Source: Anaerolineae bacterium
GTDB taxonomy: Bacteria > Chloroflexota > Anaerolineae > Aggregatilineales > Phototrophicaceae
Assembly: GCA_022822305.1 (NCBI GenBank)
Contig: JAJEBY010000010.1
Location: 78,921 to 142,920, forward strand
Length of the DNA stretch: 64,000 nucleotides
Reading direction: 5' to 3'
Shown: positions 46,901 to 55,419 of the stretch, piece by piece
Layout of the letters: each line of letters starts with the position of its first letter
Numbering within the stretch: the first letter of the stretch is position 1
The notes under the pieces: generated by a model
Seen by the model: the letters and a program-made list of their open reading frames with translations, nothing else
Databases searched by the model: none
Told to the model about the DNA's origin: nothing
Translations under genes and position numbers: made by a program

Positions 46901-49153
46901 CTACATCCGATTCCCATACGCCTGACCCACCGCGCTCGCCTGCGAACTGACCACGCGGATCAACTCCGCCTCGCTTTCGCCGACGAAGGCGCGCAGCTCC
47001 GCCATATCGGCCACGCCGACATCGGCCATCGTGCGCGCGGCGTAGTGCTTGAAAGTATTGATGTAGAAGACCATCGAGTTGGCTTTTTCTTCGAAGAAGC
47101 GGTAACCGGCTTTGCCTTCGACATTGCGCGTCCGGCCGCCGGGGCGCAGCCGCTTGCGCGCCAGCTCGGGATTGGCCGATTCGATGATCATGGTGGGCGC
47201 GGAGGCGCTGCCGTGATAAGGCATGCAAATCTTGCCGGTCTTGTGCTCGAAGTAGATATCGCCTTGCTCGATGACGCAATGCGCCAACTGTTGATTGTAG
47301 GAGATCAAGTCGACGCCCAACAGCAGCAGATGACCCATCGAGCTGCCGATGCCGCCTTCGACGGCGATGGTGACCTGGTTGAAGCGCGGGTCGGTGGTGA
47401 TGCTATAGACCTCTTCCAGCGTAGTGACCGCCATGCCGTTGCTGGCGCTGGTGCACTGACGTCCGCCGCCATGCCCGAAGAAAAGCCCATCGGCGCGGAT
47501 ATCGGGCGCGATCAGCTGCAAGCATTGTTCCTTGTCGCTGACCTGGCCGACGAATAGCTCGATCTCGTCGCCGAATTCAGCGCGGATGGCGCGGGCGATT
47601 TCGATCACGCGCGGGTCGGAGTTGATGGTGTAGATGCGGAAGAGCCGCACATCAGCCGCGTCGTAGAGCGCGCGGGCGGCCGCCACTTCTTCCTCGACAT
47701 TGCTGCAGCCGATGGCGGCGCCGATATTGCGTGACGCCCGCCGATACTCGGCGTCGCTCATGCCGATGCGCTTGAGCACGTCTTTGGCGGCGCGTATGAC
47801 GGCCGCTTGACGCTCGATGTATCCGGCGAAGATGCTGTTGCGATGGGTGAAAATGGGATGATGGCCGATGGCCGCGGTGACCAGCACATCGCGCCAGCCG
47901 GAGATGGCGGGCATGGAGCCGAAGCCGAGGATGCTGCGCGGATATTTGCCGACCCGATTGAACAAGCCGTATTCGGCGCTTTGCGTGCGCGAAACATAGG
48001 CGCCCGACGACATCTTGCGATAGCCGAGGTCTTTCCAGGAATAGGTGCTGGTGCTGAAGAGATTCTCGTTCATGCCCAGCACGTGTTCGACCGTGCGCGA
48101 GCGCCGGTTGCTGCGCTGGGGGATGGCGCTGCCGTTCTCTATCGAATCCAGCTTCGATAGTACCAGATTGTTCTGGTTGCTGCAGAAGAAATCGGCCCGC
48201 TGGGCCAGGCACAGTGTGCGGCGCTCCGGCCCAAACTGCCACACGAAGGGCGTGCCGTTCTTGTTCATGTGCAGGTTGCCGCGGTCGACATCGGTCAAGA
48301 TCAGACCGATGCTGCTGGAATCGGCCTTGGGCAAATAACGCGTGTAATAGATGTTCTCTTCGAAATGGATGGGCTGATAACGCGGCGCGTCAAAATCGCT
48401 GTTGGGCGGATTATCAGCCTCGATGGCTTCCAAAGCGAAGGCGAAGGCCAGCGCGCGTTCGTCGGTCAGCGCGTCGTAATCGACGCGTTCGACTTCCTGA
48501 CGATAGGGTTCGGGGATCATGAAGACGGCGTGACCCAGCGCGAAGGGTTCGTCTCGCAGCGCTTCCAGCGCCTTGCGCCGCATCGAATAGCGGTCTTTTT
48601 CGGCGGGTCCCATCTCGGCGAACGTGAGCGCCTGGCCTGTGGGCACGAACATGTCATCCCAGCCGAAGCCATCGGCGCCGCGCAAGGTCTCGGCGATGCT
48701 GCCGCTGGTATTGCCCTCGCGAATATGCGCCTCGCTCCCATCAAAGACGGCGATCAAGACTTTGGCCAGGGCGGCGCGATCGCGTCCGCGCAGCCAGTCT
48801 TCGGCGATCATGCGCCGCATCTCGCTATCTTCGGAGAAATCCTTAATGTAGGCGCCGGGACGGCCGTTGAGGCCGCGCAGCGCCAGCGAGGTCTCTTCCA
48901 CCAGGATCGGGTTGAATCCATTGGCTTTGTAGGCTTCGATAGCCTTGTGGCGCGCGACTTTGTAGGGATCGAGACTCTGAATCTCTTCGATATCGAGCTT
49001 CACGCCGACGATCTCGTAATCGGGCAGGATGCGGCGAAACTCGGCAAGTTTATTGCGATTGGCGGTGGCGACCTCGATATAGGGACGCGATTGCTCCCGC
49101 GAGCGCACGCTGTTGATGATCTTGGGTTCGGTCGCATAGAGTGGTCGAGGCAT
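46901..49153 (-). CDS. RdgB/HAM1-like NTP pyrophosphatase fused to an IMPDH/GMP reductase-like TIM barrel
   Basis: N-term VATANRNKLAEFRRIL, IEEIQSLDPYKVARHKAIEAY, LNGRPGAYIKDF, GFGWDDMFVPTGQALTFAEM; C-term GAAIG...REIRAEF-like, FFGHGGGRQCTSASNGMAV, VAVEGGIGSSMGHLLLLGVD, YHGSASAPTM. Confidence 0.8.
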   Translation of the reverse strand: MPRPLYATEPKIINSVRSREQSRPYIEVATANRNKLAEFRRILPDYEIVGVKLDIEEIQSLDPYKVARHKAIEAYKANGFNPILVEETSLALRGLNGRPGAYIKDFSEDSEMRRMIAEDWLRGRDRAALAKVLIAVFDGSEAHIREGNTSGSIAETLRGADGFGWDDMFVPTGQALTFAEMGPAEKDRYSMRRKALEALRDEPFALGHAVFMIPEPYRQEVERVDYDALTDERALAFAFALEAIEADNPPNSDFDAPRYQPIHFEENIYYTRYLPKADSSSIGLILTDVDRGNLHMNKNGTPFVWQFGPERRTLCLAQRADFFCSNQNNLVLSKLDSIENGSAIPQRSNRRSRTVEHVLGMNENLFSTSTYSWKDLGYRKMSSGAYVSRTQSAEYGLFNRVGKYPRSILGFGSMPAISGWRDVLVTAAIGHHPIFTHRNSIFAGYIERQAAVIRAAKDVLKRIGMSDAEYRRASRNIGAAIGCSNVEEEVAAARALYDAADVRLFRIYTINSDPRVIEIARAIRAEFGDEIELFVGQVSDKEQCLQLIAPDIRADGLFFGHGGGRQCTSASNGMAVTTLEEVYSITTDPRFNQVTIAVEGGIGSSMGHLLLLGVDLISYNQQLAHCVIEQGDIYFEHKTGKICMPYHGSASAPTMIIESANPELARKRLRPGGRTRNVEGKAGYRFFEEKANSMVFYINTFKHYAARTMADVGVADMAELRAFVGESEAELIRVVSSQASAVGQAYGNRM

Positions 49154-49330
49154 GATTGGCCATCCCACGTATGATAGAGCGTACGCTCAGATTATCGCAG
49201 ATGGCGGTGTTTCGGGGTAGGGATTGGCTCGACAAATGGGAGATCGGCACCTGGCGCCGCGAAACTGCCATTATCACGCATGTATTGGCAACTTGCCAGG
49301 TCACCCGAACAACGTACCGTTCGCGCAAAG

Positions 49331-49357
49331 CGGGCGACTCACAGAGTCGCCCCTACA
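49331..49357 (-). repeat. Covarying hairpin element, ACTC type
   Basis: CGGGCGACTCACAGAGTCGCCCCTACA. Confidence 0.85.
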
Positions 49358-49482
49358 TGGTTTGTCCGCTACTGCAGGATCACTCGCGCATGGTTTCAAT
49401 CTATTTGAGAAAAGCGATAGAGACGGGCTCGCTCAGCGCGAAAATGACGGACTAGACGCCGAATCCACGCAATAATGCAGCC

Positions 49483-49524
49483 CCTCTCCATTGCAATGGG
49501 GAGGGGGTCGGGGGGAGGGGTAGA
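49483..49524. repeat. G-rich hairpin element with G4-prone tail
   Basis: CCCCTCTCCATTGCAATGGGGAGGGGGTCGGGGGGAGGGGTA. Confidence 0.8.
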
Positions 49525-49570
49525 ATATCGCGCAAGCCTTACAGACGAGTTCCCGGTTGAGATCGGCGCG

Positions 49571-50395
49571 CTATCCGCCGACGCGCGCGACAAATTCCAG
49601 CGCCAGATCGACCTCGTCAGTGACGTTGGCGACGCCGGGCACGTCAGGAATCGTCAAGCCATAATCGCCCCGCAGCACCTGGACCGTCGCCCGGCCGCTA
49701 ATTTGATCTTCGCTGTCGAGCGTGACCTCGACGCTGAAGATCTCGGCGCGCGTGACATCGGCCACCGTCAAGTCGCCGCTGACATAAAAGCTGATCGTGT
49801 CGCCCACGCTCGCCGTGTCTGCGGAGAAATTGCTCAACTGGCGCGGCTCGAAGATGATGAACTCGAATTCATCTTGCGCGGACCTGAGTATCTGGCTGCG
49901 GATGGCGCGGTTGCGGAAATTGTTGTCCGTCTCCAAGGTGCGGGCGTTAATGATAATGGCGCCGATCGATGATGCGGCCGGATCACGCATGTCGACCATG
50001 ATCGAGCCGCCGACCTCGCTGGTGACGCCGACTACTGTCGTACGGACGCCGCGCAGATCTTCCAGCAACGTGAAGGTGGCCTGGCTCTCGGATCCTACAA
50101 TGGCGAACTCGATCGGCTCACTCAATTCGGCCTCGAGCGTCGCGCCCATATCCGCCACCTGCGCGATCACCACATTGACCGCGTCGACTACGACCGTGCC
50201 TACCGCATCGACCACCGACGCGTCTTCCGCATCGCGCGTGGCCAAGGCTTCTTCGATTGTCAGACTGGCTTCTCCCGAACCGCCGCTCATCCAAATCCAG
50301 CCGGATACGCCCACTGCCGCGCCAACACCGAAGGCGATGACGAGCAGGATGATCACCGTGAAATTTGAAAGGCCCCTGCGAGTATCTCTTGACAT
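49571..50395 (-). CDS. Membrane-anchored YceI-like protein
   Basis: N-terminal TM; INARTLETDNNFRNRAIRSQILRSAQDEFEFIIFEPRQL...FYVSGDLTVADVTR. Confidence 0.8.
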   Translation of the reverse strand: MSRDTRRGLSNFTVIILLVIAFGVGAAVGVSGWIWMSGGSGEASLTIEEALATRDAEDASVVDAVGTVVVDAVNVVIAQVADMGATLEAELSEPIEFAIVGSESQATFTLLEDLRGVRTTVVGVTSEVGGSIMVDMRDPAASSIGAIIINARTLETDNNFRNRAIRSQILRSAQDEFEFIIFEPRQLSNFSADTASVGDTISFYVSGDLTVADVTRAEIFSVEVTLDSEDQISGRATVQVLRGDYGLTIPDVPGVANVTDEVDLALEFVARVGG

Positions 50396-50741
50396 GTTTG
50401 CTCTCTGCTCCTGACATTGCTGTGATCAGTGAATCGCGGCCGAAACGCCGATTGTCTCCCAAAAGGTATTGACAAGCCTATTCTATTTGGAACTGTAATG
50501 ATTGTTAGGGCTGGATATGGAAGATGCCATTCTGTGTAGCTGGTTTTCCCCTTGCCGGTAGCCCATCTCCAAATCTTGATGGATCGATGATTCTCCACTT
50601 CACAACTTGAATCGTGTCCACACATCCTACGCCATTGATGGGCTTCAAAGCGTAATTCTGTCTTTGGCAGTTCGCGCCCCGGCCCTGACTTTTGTGGTCA
50701 ATGCGTGTGCGGCTCGCGCCGGAGGGGAACGCCGCGACTTT

Positions 50742-50789
50742 CATTTATCCCAAATATCCCAGGTGAAATCGCGAAAATTGGGATAAATG
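50742..50789. repeat. Inverted repeat with 12 bp perfect arms
   Basis: CATTTATCCCAA (50742-50753), 24 nt spacer, TTGGGATAAATG (50778-50789). Confidence 0.75.
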
Positions 50790-51029
50790 CGATGAGTTGG
50801 GTCTCTATTTGGGAAAGCCTTGGGATATACGCTGAAGCATTTGAGGCAGTCTGATCACGTCCCACCTACAAGATTAGCATCTTAGACATCGTCTTCCGCG
50901 ATGCTGATTGTTCGCCAATGGTTTGTCTGTCAACGCAATTTGTTCAGGTCCCATGAACTTCGCTTGCTGGCAAAGAGGGTGCTACAATCTTGGCGTCACC
51001 GATTGGACAGGCGGATTTAGGAGGCAACG

Positions 51030-51716
51030 ATGGCATTCACGATCAAGTTTTTGGGGCAATCGGCATTTCAATTCGATATCGACGGACACAAAGCGCTGAT
51101 CGATCCCTTCCTCACCGGCAATCCGGTCGCGAAGACGAGCGCCGACGCTGTCGAGGCCGAGATTATTCTGCTGACGCATGCGCACGGCGATCATGTCGGC
51201 GATACCAACGACATCGCCAAGCGTACCGGCGCCACTATCGTCTGCAATTTTGAGATGGGCGATTGGTATCTGGCGCGCGGCTTGACCGCGGTGTTTCAGG
51301 GCAATCCGGGCGGATCCTTTCGCAACGACTGGATGAGCGCCAAGTGGACCGTCGCCCATCACAGTTCCTCCTTTCCCGATGGCAGCTATGGCGGGCAGCC
51401 GAACGGATTCGTCATTCGCGGAGGCGGGCAGACCGTCTACCACGCCGGCGATACCGCCCTCTTCGGGGACATGCGGCTAATCGGCGAGGAAAGGCTTGAT
51501 GTGGCGCTGCTGCCGATTGGCGATGTCTTCACCATGGGCATTGACGATTCGATCAAGGCGATCATTTTGCTGGGCGCCGAGCGAGTGGTACCCATGCACT
51601 TCAATACCTTCCCGCCGATCGAACAAGACGCCGAAGCTTGGGCGCGTCGCGTCGAGAGCGAAACAGACGCGACGCCGGTTGTGCTGGAACCCGATGGAGA
51701 ATTGCGCCTCGGCTAG
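51030..51716 (+). CDS. UPF0173-type metal-dependent hydrolase (metallo-beta-lactamase fold)
   Basis: ITLTHAHGDHVGDT-type motif (ILLTHAHGDHVGDT), YHAGDTALFGDM, VVPMHFNTFP. Confidence 0.93.
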   Translation: MAFTIKFLGQSAFQFDIDGHKALIDPFLTGNPVAKTSADAVEAEIILLTHAHGDHVGDTNDIAKRTGATIVCNFEMGDWYLARGLTAVFQGNPGGSFRNDWMSAKWTVAHHSSSFPDGSYGGQPNGFVIRGGGQTVYHAGDTALFGDMRLIGEERLDVALLPIGDVFTMGIDDSIKAIILLGAERVVPMHFNTFPPIEQDAEAWARRVESETDATPVVLEPDGELRLG

Positions 51717-52579
51717 TCGAATTTGTCTTCGTCTCGCAAGTGGCGGATATAGCGCTCGATATCATCGCAGGCGGCGTCGATTGCGATTCGATAACCGAGC
51801 GCGTCCGCAAGTTCGCGCGAAAGTCGGCGGAAGAGCGTCATTTGAGTCAGCAGGCTCGTCCACAATTTGCCGGCATCCCAAGGCGACCAGATCTCGCTGA
51901 CCGCCACCAAGGTCGCGTCGTCGGTCCAGTCTGACATGCGCTTGCCCAGCAGCCAGGTATTGGCATCGCCGCCGCCTGCCGCGCGGCCGCGCCATTCCAG
52001 CAATTGCAGCAAGTTGGATTTCATCGTCCAGTCGCGGAACTTTACCACCCAGAATTCGCGGCGGCGGATGAACTGCGCCACATGGATGGCTTCAAACCAG
52101 AATTCGTTGATCAGGGCGTGAAGCTGCTCACAGCTCGGCGCAGGCGGCTGCGGGAAGACGCGCGGTGACGGCGGCAGCTCACTGTAGAAGCCGTCTTTAT
52201 CCAGCGCGACCCAGTATCCGCGCAGATATTCATCGGAGAGATTTCCCGCTTGGAGCATGGCGCGGATGCTCTCGACAGTGATGAACTGAAAATCGACCTT
52301 GACGCCGCCGGCGAACCAAACCAGCCGGTAGGGCAGGTCTTCGTAAAGCGGAAACCGAATCCAGACCTCGCCCAAATCATCCAGCCAACTGTCGTCGGCG
52401 GTATAGCGCCCGATGTCAGCAGTGATGATCTGGGCGTCCAGGTCGCTGTATTCGTCAGTTGAACCATCAAAACGCGCCAACGAGCCGGTAATGACCACCG
52501 CCCGGATGGCGTCTTCCGATCGCGCCCAGTTCACAATGGGTTGGAGATATGGGTGCTGAATCTGGTCAGGTCGGGACAC
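51713..52579 (-). CDS. Aminoglycoside 6-adenylyltransferase-like protein
   Basis: AVVITGSLARFDGSTDEYSDLDAQII nucleotidyltransferase motif; VDFQFITVESI. Confidence 0.82.
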   Translation of the reverse strand: MSRPDQIQHPYLQPIVNWARSEDAIRAVVITGSLARFDGSTDEYSDLDAQIITADIGRYTADDSWLDDLGEVWIRFPLYEDLPYRLVWFAGGVKVDFQFITVESIRAMLQAGNLSDEYLRGYWVALDKDGFYSELPPSPRVFPQPPAPSCEQLHALINEFWFEAIHVAQFIRRREFWVVKFRDWTMKSNLLQLLEWRGRAAGGGDANTWLLGKRMSDWTDDATLVAVSEIWSPWDAGKLWTSLLTQMTLFRRLSRELADALGYRIAIDAACDDIERYIRHLRDEDKFD

Positions 52580-52670
52580 GTGTCTACTCCGTCATTCTGG
52601 AGCGCCTATTCCAAATAAGTAATGAGAACCGCTGTCAGAAAGATATGGACTGCTAAATCAAGCGATATCA

Positions 52671-52698
52671 TGTAGGGGCGAGCCAGCGTCTCGCCCGC
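52671..52698 (+). repeat. Covarying hairpin element, GAG type
   Basis: TGTAGGGGCGAGCCAGCGTCTCGCCCGC. Confidence 0.8.
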
Positions 52699-52795
52699 TT
52701 CTGCCATGCCTTGTCCATTTGATGCCACTCGAGACTTCAGAGTCAACCATCCACATTATGCAGCAAGTCGCAGCTATGATAGAATACCGTCACAA

Positions 52796-53176
52796 ATGAC
52801 CGTTTCGACACAGGAGCTGCGCTGTTTGCCATCATTAGCATTCGCTCATCATATCGTTGACCTGGTAGAAGACCGCAAAGCGGAAGACATCCTCCTGCTT
52901 GACCTGCGACCCGATAACATCATCGCCGATTTTTTCATCATTTGCACCGGCAACAACGACCGCCACCTGCGCGCCTTGACCGAGACCGTGCGCCAAGACG
53001 TGAAGGAGCAGTTTGAGAAAATCCCCTTCACCAACGAGGGCACGGCCGAAAATGGCTGGGCGGTGATGGATTACGGCGACGTTGTCGTGCACTTTTTCTC
53101 GGGGGAAAAACGCGCCTATTACGCGCTGGAAGCGCTCTGGGACGCCGCGTCGCGCGTGATGCTGCGCATCCAATAG
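52796..53176 (+). CDS. rsfS: Ribosomal silencing factor RsfS
   Basis: EDRKAEDILLLDLR, IADFFIICTGNNDRHLRALTETV, GWAVMDYGDVVVHFF. Confidence 0.94.
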   Translation: MTVSTQELRCLPSLAFAHHIVDLVEDRKAEDILLLDLRPDNIIADFFIICTGNNDRHLRALTETVRQDVKEQFEKIPFTNEGTAENGWAVMDYGDVVVHFFSGEKRAYYALEALWDAASRVMLRIQ

Positions 53177-53234
53177 GCGCGGTCGCAATTGCAGGATAGA
53201 CGTCAGCGATTTAGTGATATACGGAGATTGCGCT

Positions 53235-53690
53235 ATGCACGCGATATTTGCCGAGGTCATCAATCGCCTGGAAGCGCTGCACGCCGATTATCGACGATAC
53301 CTGGCGGGATTGAGCACGGAAGCGCTCGATTGGTCGCCCGGCGCGGAGATGAATTCGCTCTGTGTGCTGGCCGTGCATGTGACCGCGGCCGAACGCTTTT
53401 GGATTGGCATTGCCATTGATGATGTGCCGGAGCGCGATCGCCCCTCCGAATTTCGCGCCAGGGGTCACGCGCTGGACGACCTGCTGCCGCGCTTCTCCGC
53501 CAATATCGACTACTACAAAACCGCCTTCGAGTCACAATCAGTCGATCGGCTGGGCGAGCAATTGTCGCTGGAGTTTGTCGATCGCAAAATCGAATGCAGT
53601 CGCGGCTACGCGCTTTTGCACGCGCTGGATCACACGGCCGAACATCTGGGCCACGCCGGCATGACGCGGCAGCTATTGGACAGGCGCTAG
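53235..53690 (+). CDS. DinB family protein
   Basis: LSTEALDWSPGAEMNSLCVLAVHVTAAERFW; C-terminal HALDHTAEHLGHAGMTRQ. Confidence 0.87.
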   Translation: MHAIFAEVINRLEALHADYRRYLAGLSTEALDWSPGAEMNSLCVLAVHVTAAERFWIGIAIDDVPERDRPSEFRARGHALDDLLPRFSANIDYYKTAFESQSVDRLGEQLSLEFVDRKIECSRGYALLHALDHTAEHLGHAGMTRQLLDRR

Positions 53691-53691
53691 C

Positions 53692-54126
53692 TCAGGCGCT
53701 CTCGGCAAACTGCTTGAAAGATTCCATCGTGCTGCGGGTCTGTGCCTGAAATCTTCCCTCGCCCATGAAAAACGACATGATCCGCATGAAGCCGCGAAAC
53801 TGAAATTCGGAATCCAGCACCCAACGCGTGCTTTCCCCCTCATCATAGAAATGGTTGCGCACGATATTGTGCACCCCCGAGGCGTCATAGGTACCGGAGA
53901 ATTCGTCGGGCATATTGCGCGTGATGATGGTCTCAATCATCTCCATTTTGCGCCGGCCCCAATCATAACGCAGCCTGGTCTTTGCGCCCGGCTCTCCGGC
54001 AACGCCGCTGATGTGCTCATGGCTGATCAGCCCGGGCTGCCATTGCTTCAGATTTTCAAAGCTATCGAATAGTTCAATCACGCGCTCGCGCGGCAGGTCG
54101 ATATAGATTTCAATTTGGTAGCGCAT
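53692..54126 (-). CDS. SRPBCC family protein
   Basis: MRYQIEIYIDLPRERVIELFDSFENLKQWQPGL. Confidence 0.82.
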   Translation of the reverse strand: MRYQIEIYIDLPRERVIELFDSFENLKQWQPGLISHEHISGVAGEPGAKTRLRYDWGRRKMEMIETIITRNMPDEFSGTYDASGVHNIVRNHFYDEGESTRWVLDSEFQFRGFMRIMSFFMGEGRFQAQTRSTMESFKQFAESA

Positions 54127-54292
54127 GACATTTGTCCTGTTGGTGTATTGCCGATTCGTGCGCAGCAAGTGTAGTAGTACCAAGTTAATCATGCAAATTC
54201 TGCGGAAAACCCATCTTCACCGTCGAGTCACCGTTCCCTGATGATTCGGGGAGAAGCGGACACGTTTGTGTGGAGGGCTTCCGCCGTGGTCA

Positions 54293-54343
54293 ACCCCTCC
54301 CCCCAGCCCCCTCCCCGAAGCATCGGAGAGGGGGAGCGTCGTG
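54293..54343. repeat. G-rich hairpin element
   Basis: CCCCTCCCCCCAGCCCCCTCCCCGAAGCATCGGAGAGGGGGAGC. Confidence 0.7.
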
Positions 54344-54410
54344 CCTGAGCTCCGCATTTGATGTTGGATTATATCCAGTTCGGAGTGCATATCCCATGCT
54401 CGGAGTAGAG

Positions 54411-54456
54411 TCACCCTTCCCCATTGCAATGGGGAAGGGCCGGGGATGGGGTGGAC
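54411..54456. repeat. G-rich hairpin element
   Basis: CACCCTTCCCCATTGCAATGGGGAAGGGCCGGGGATGGGGTGGA. Confidence 0.75.
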
Positions 54457-54612
54457 AAACGGCCTTCCTACCTTGAGCCAACCTCAAAGGTATGCACTGT
54501 ATAGTTGACGAGACCTTCGCAAAAAAGTTGTCGTTTTATGTGGCGAGTATTTGTCATGAGACGATAATGGAAGAGGAGCGGCGCTGGCAATTGGCGGCAG
54601 AGGGCGCAATTG

Positions 54613-55419
54613 ATGCGGACCGTGATGGTTTACAACGAGAAGGGTGGCGTGGGCAAGACCACGCTATCGGCGCAGATAGGCACGGCCCTGGCGATCAAGG
54701 GCTACAAGGTGCTGATGATTGATGCCGATCCGCAGGCGCATCTGACGGTAGCGCTCAAACAGAACAAGCGACCCTACCTTTACAACCTGATGGTGCGCGA
54801 CGAGTCGGACGGCGGCGCCTGGAATCAAAGCCTGAGCTTGATCGCGCCGCAGCTGTATCAATTTCGGCATTTCAACGCAAAAGGCGATCTCTACCTGGTG
54901 CCGGGCAATGCGGAAACGGCGGGCATTATCGGCAATATCGCCGATTCCTTCGCGCTCTATAACAAGCTGGAAGAAGTCGAAGATGTCTTTGATTATGTCT
55001 TCATCGATACCGCGCCGACGCGATCGACCTTGCACGCGATGCTTTATTTGGCCAGCGATCACATCATCATTCCCACACAGCTGGAAGCCTTGAGCTTTGA
55101 CGGCATCAAACAGACGCTGGAGAGTTTGCGTCGTTTCAGCCGGCAGCGTCAGGCCATGGGCTTGGGCGGGATTGAGTTGGTCGGGCTAATCCCGAATATG
55201 TTCCGCAAGATCACTGGTTTGCATAACGAGAATCTGAAATTGCTGCGCAAACCCTTCGCCCAGGTAATCACCGAGCCGATCCCGATGACGATCCTGTGGG
55301 GCGAGTTATCCCAGAGCGAATACGCGAGCATCTTCGCTTATCATCCCAAGTCGCGGATCGCGCAAATCACCTGGGAGATTGTGAAGTGCGTTGTGGAAAG
55401 GATGGAAAATCATGGCTAG
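54613..55419 (+). CDS. ParA family ATPase
   Basis: NEKGGVGKTTLSAQIGTALA deviant Walker A, LMIDADPQAHLT, DYVFIDTAPT. Confidence 0.94.
   Translation: MRTVMVYNEKGGVGKTTLSAQIGTALAIKGYKVLMIDADPQAHLTVALKQNKRPYLYNLMVRDESDGGAWNQSLSLIAPQLYQFRHFNAKGDLYLVPGNAETAGIIGNIADSFALYNKLEEVEDVFDYVFIDTAPTRSTLHAMLYLASDHIIIPTQLEALSFDGIKQTLESLRRFSRQRQAMGLGGIELVGLIPNMFRKITGLHNENLKLLRKPFAQVITEPIPMTILWGELSQSEYASIFAYHPKSRIAQITWEIVKCVVERMENHG

Noticed and set aside
48269-49174. 301 aa plus ORF opposite the HAM1-IMPDH fusion
   Set aside because: No recognisable motif; antisense shadow of a strongly supported gene.
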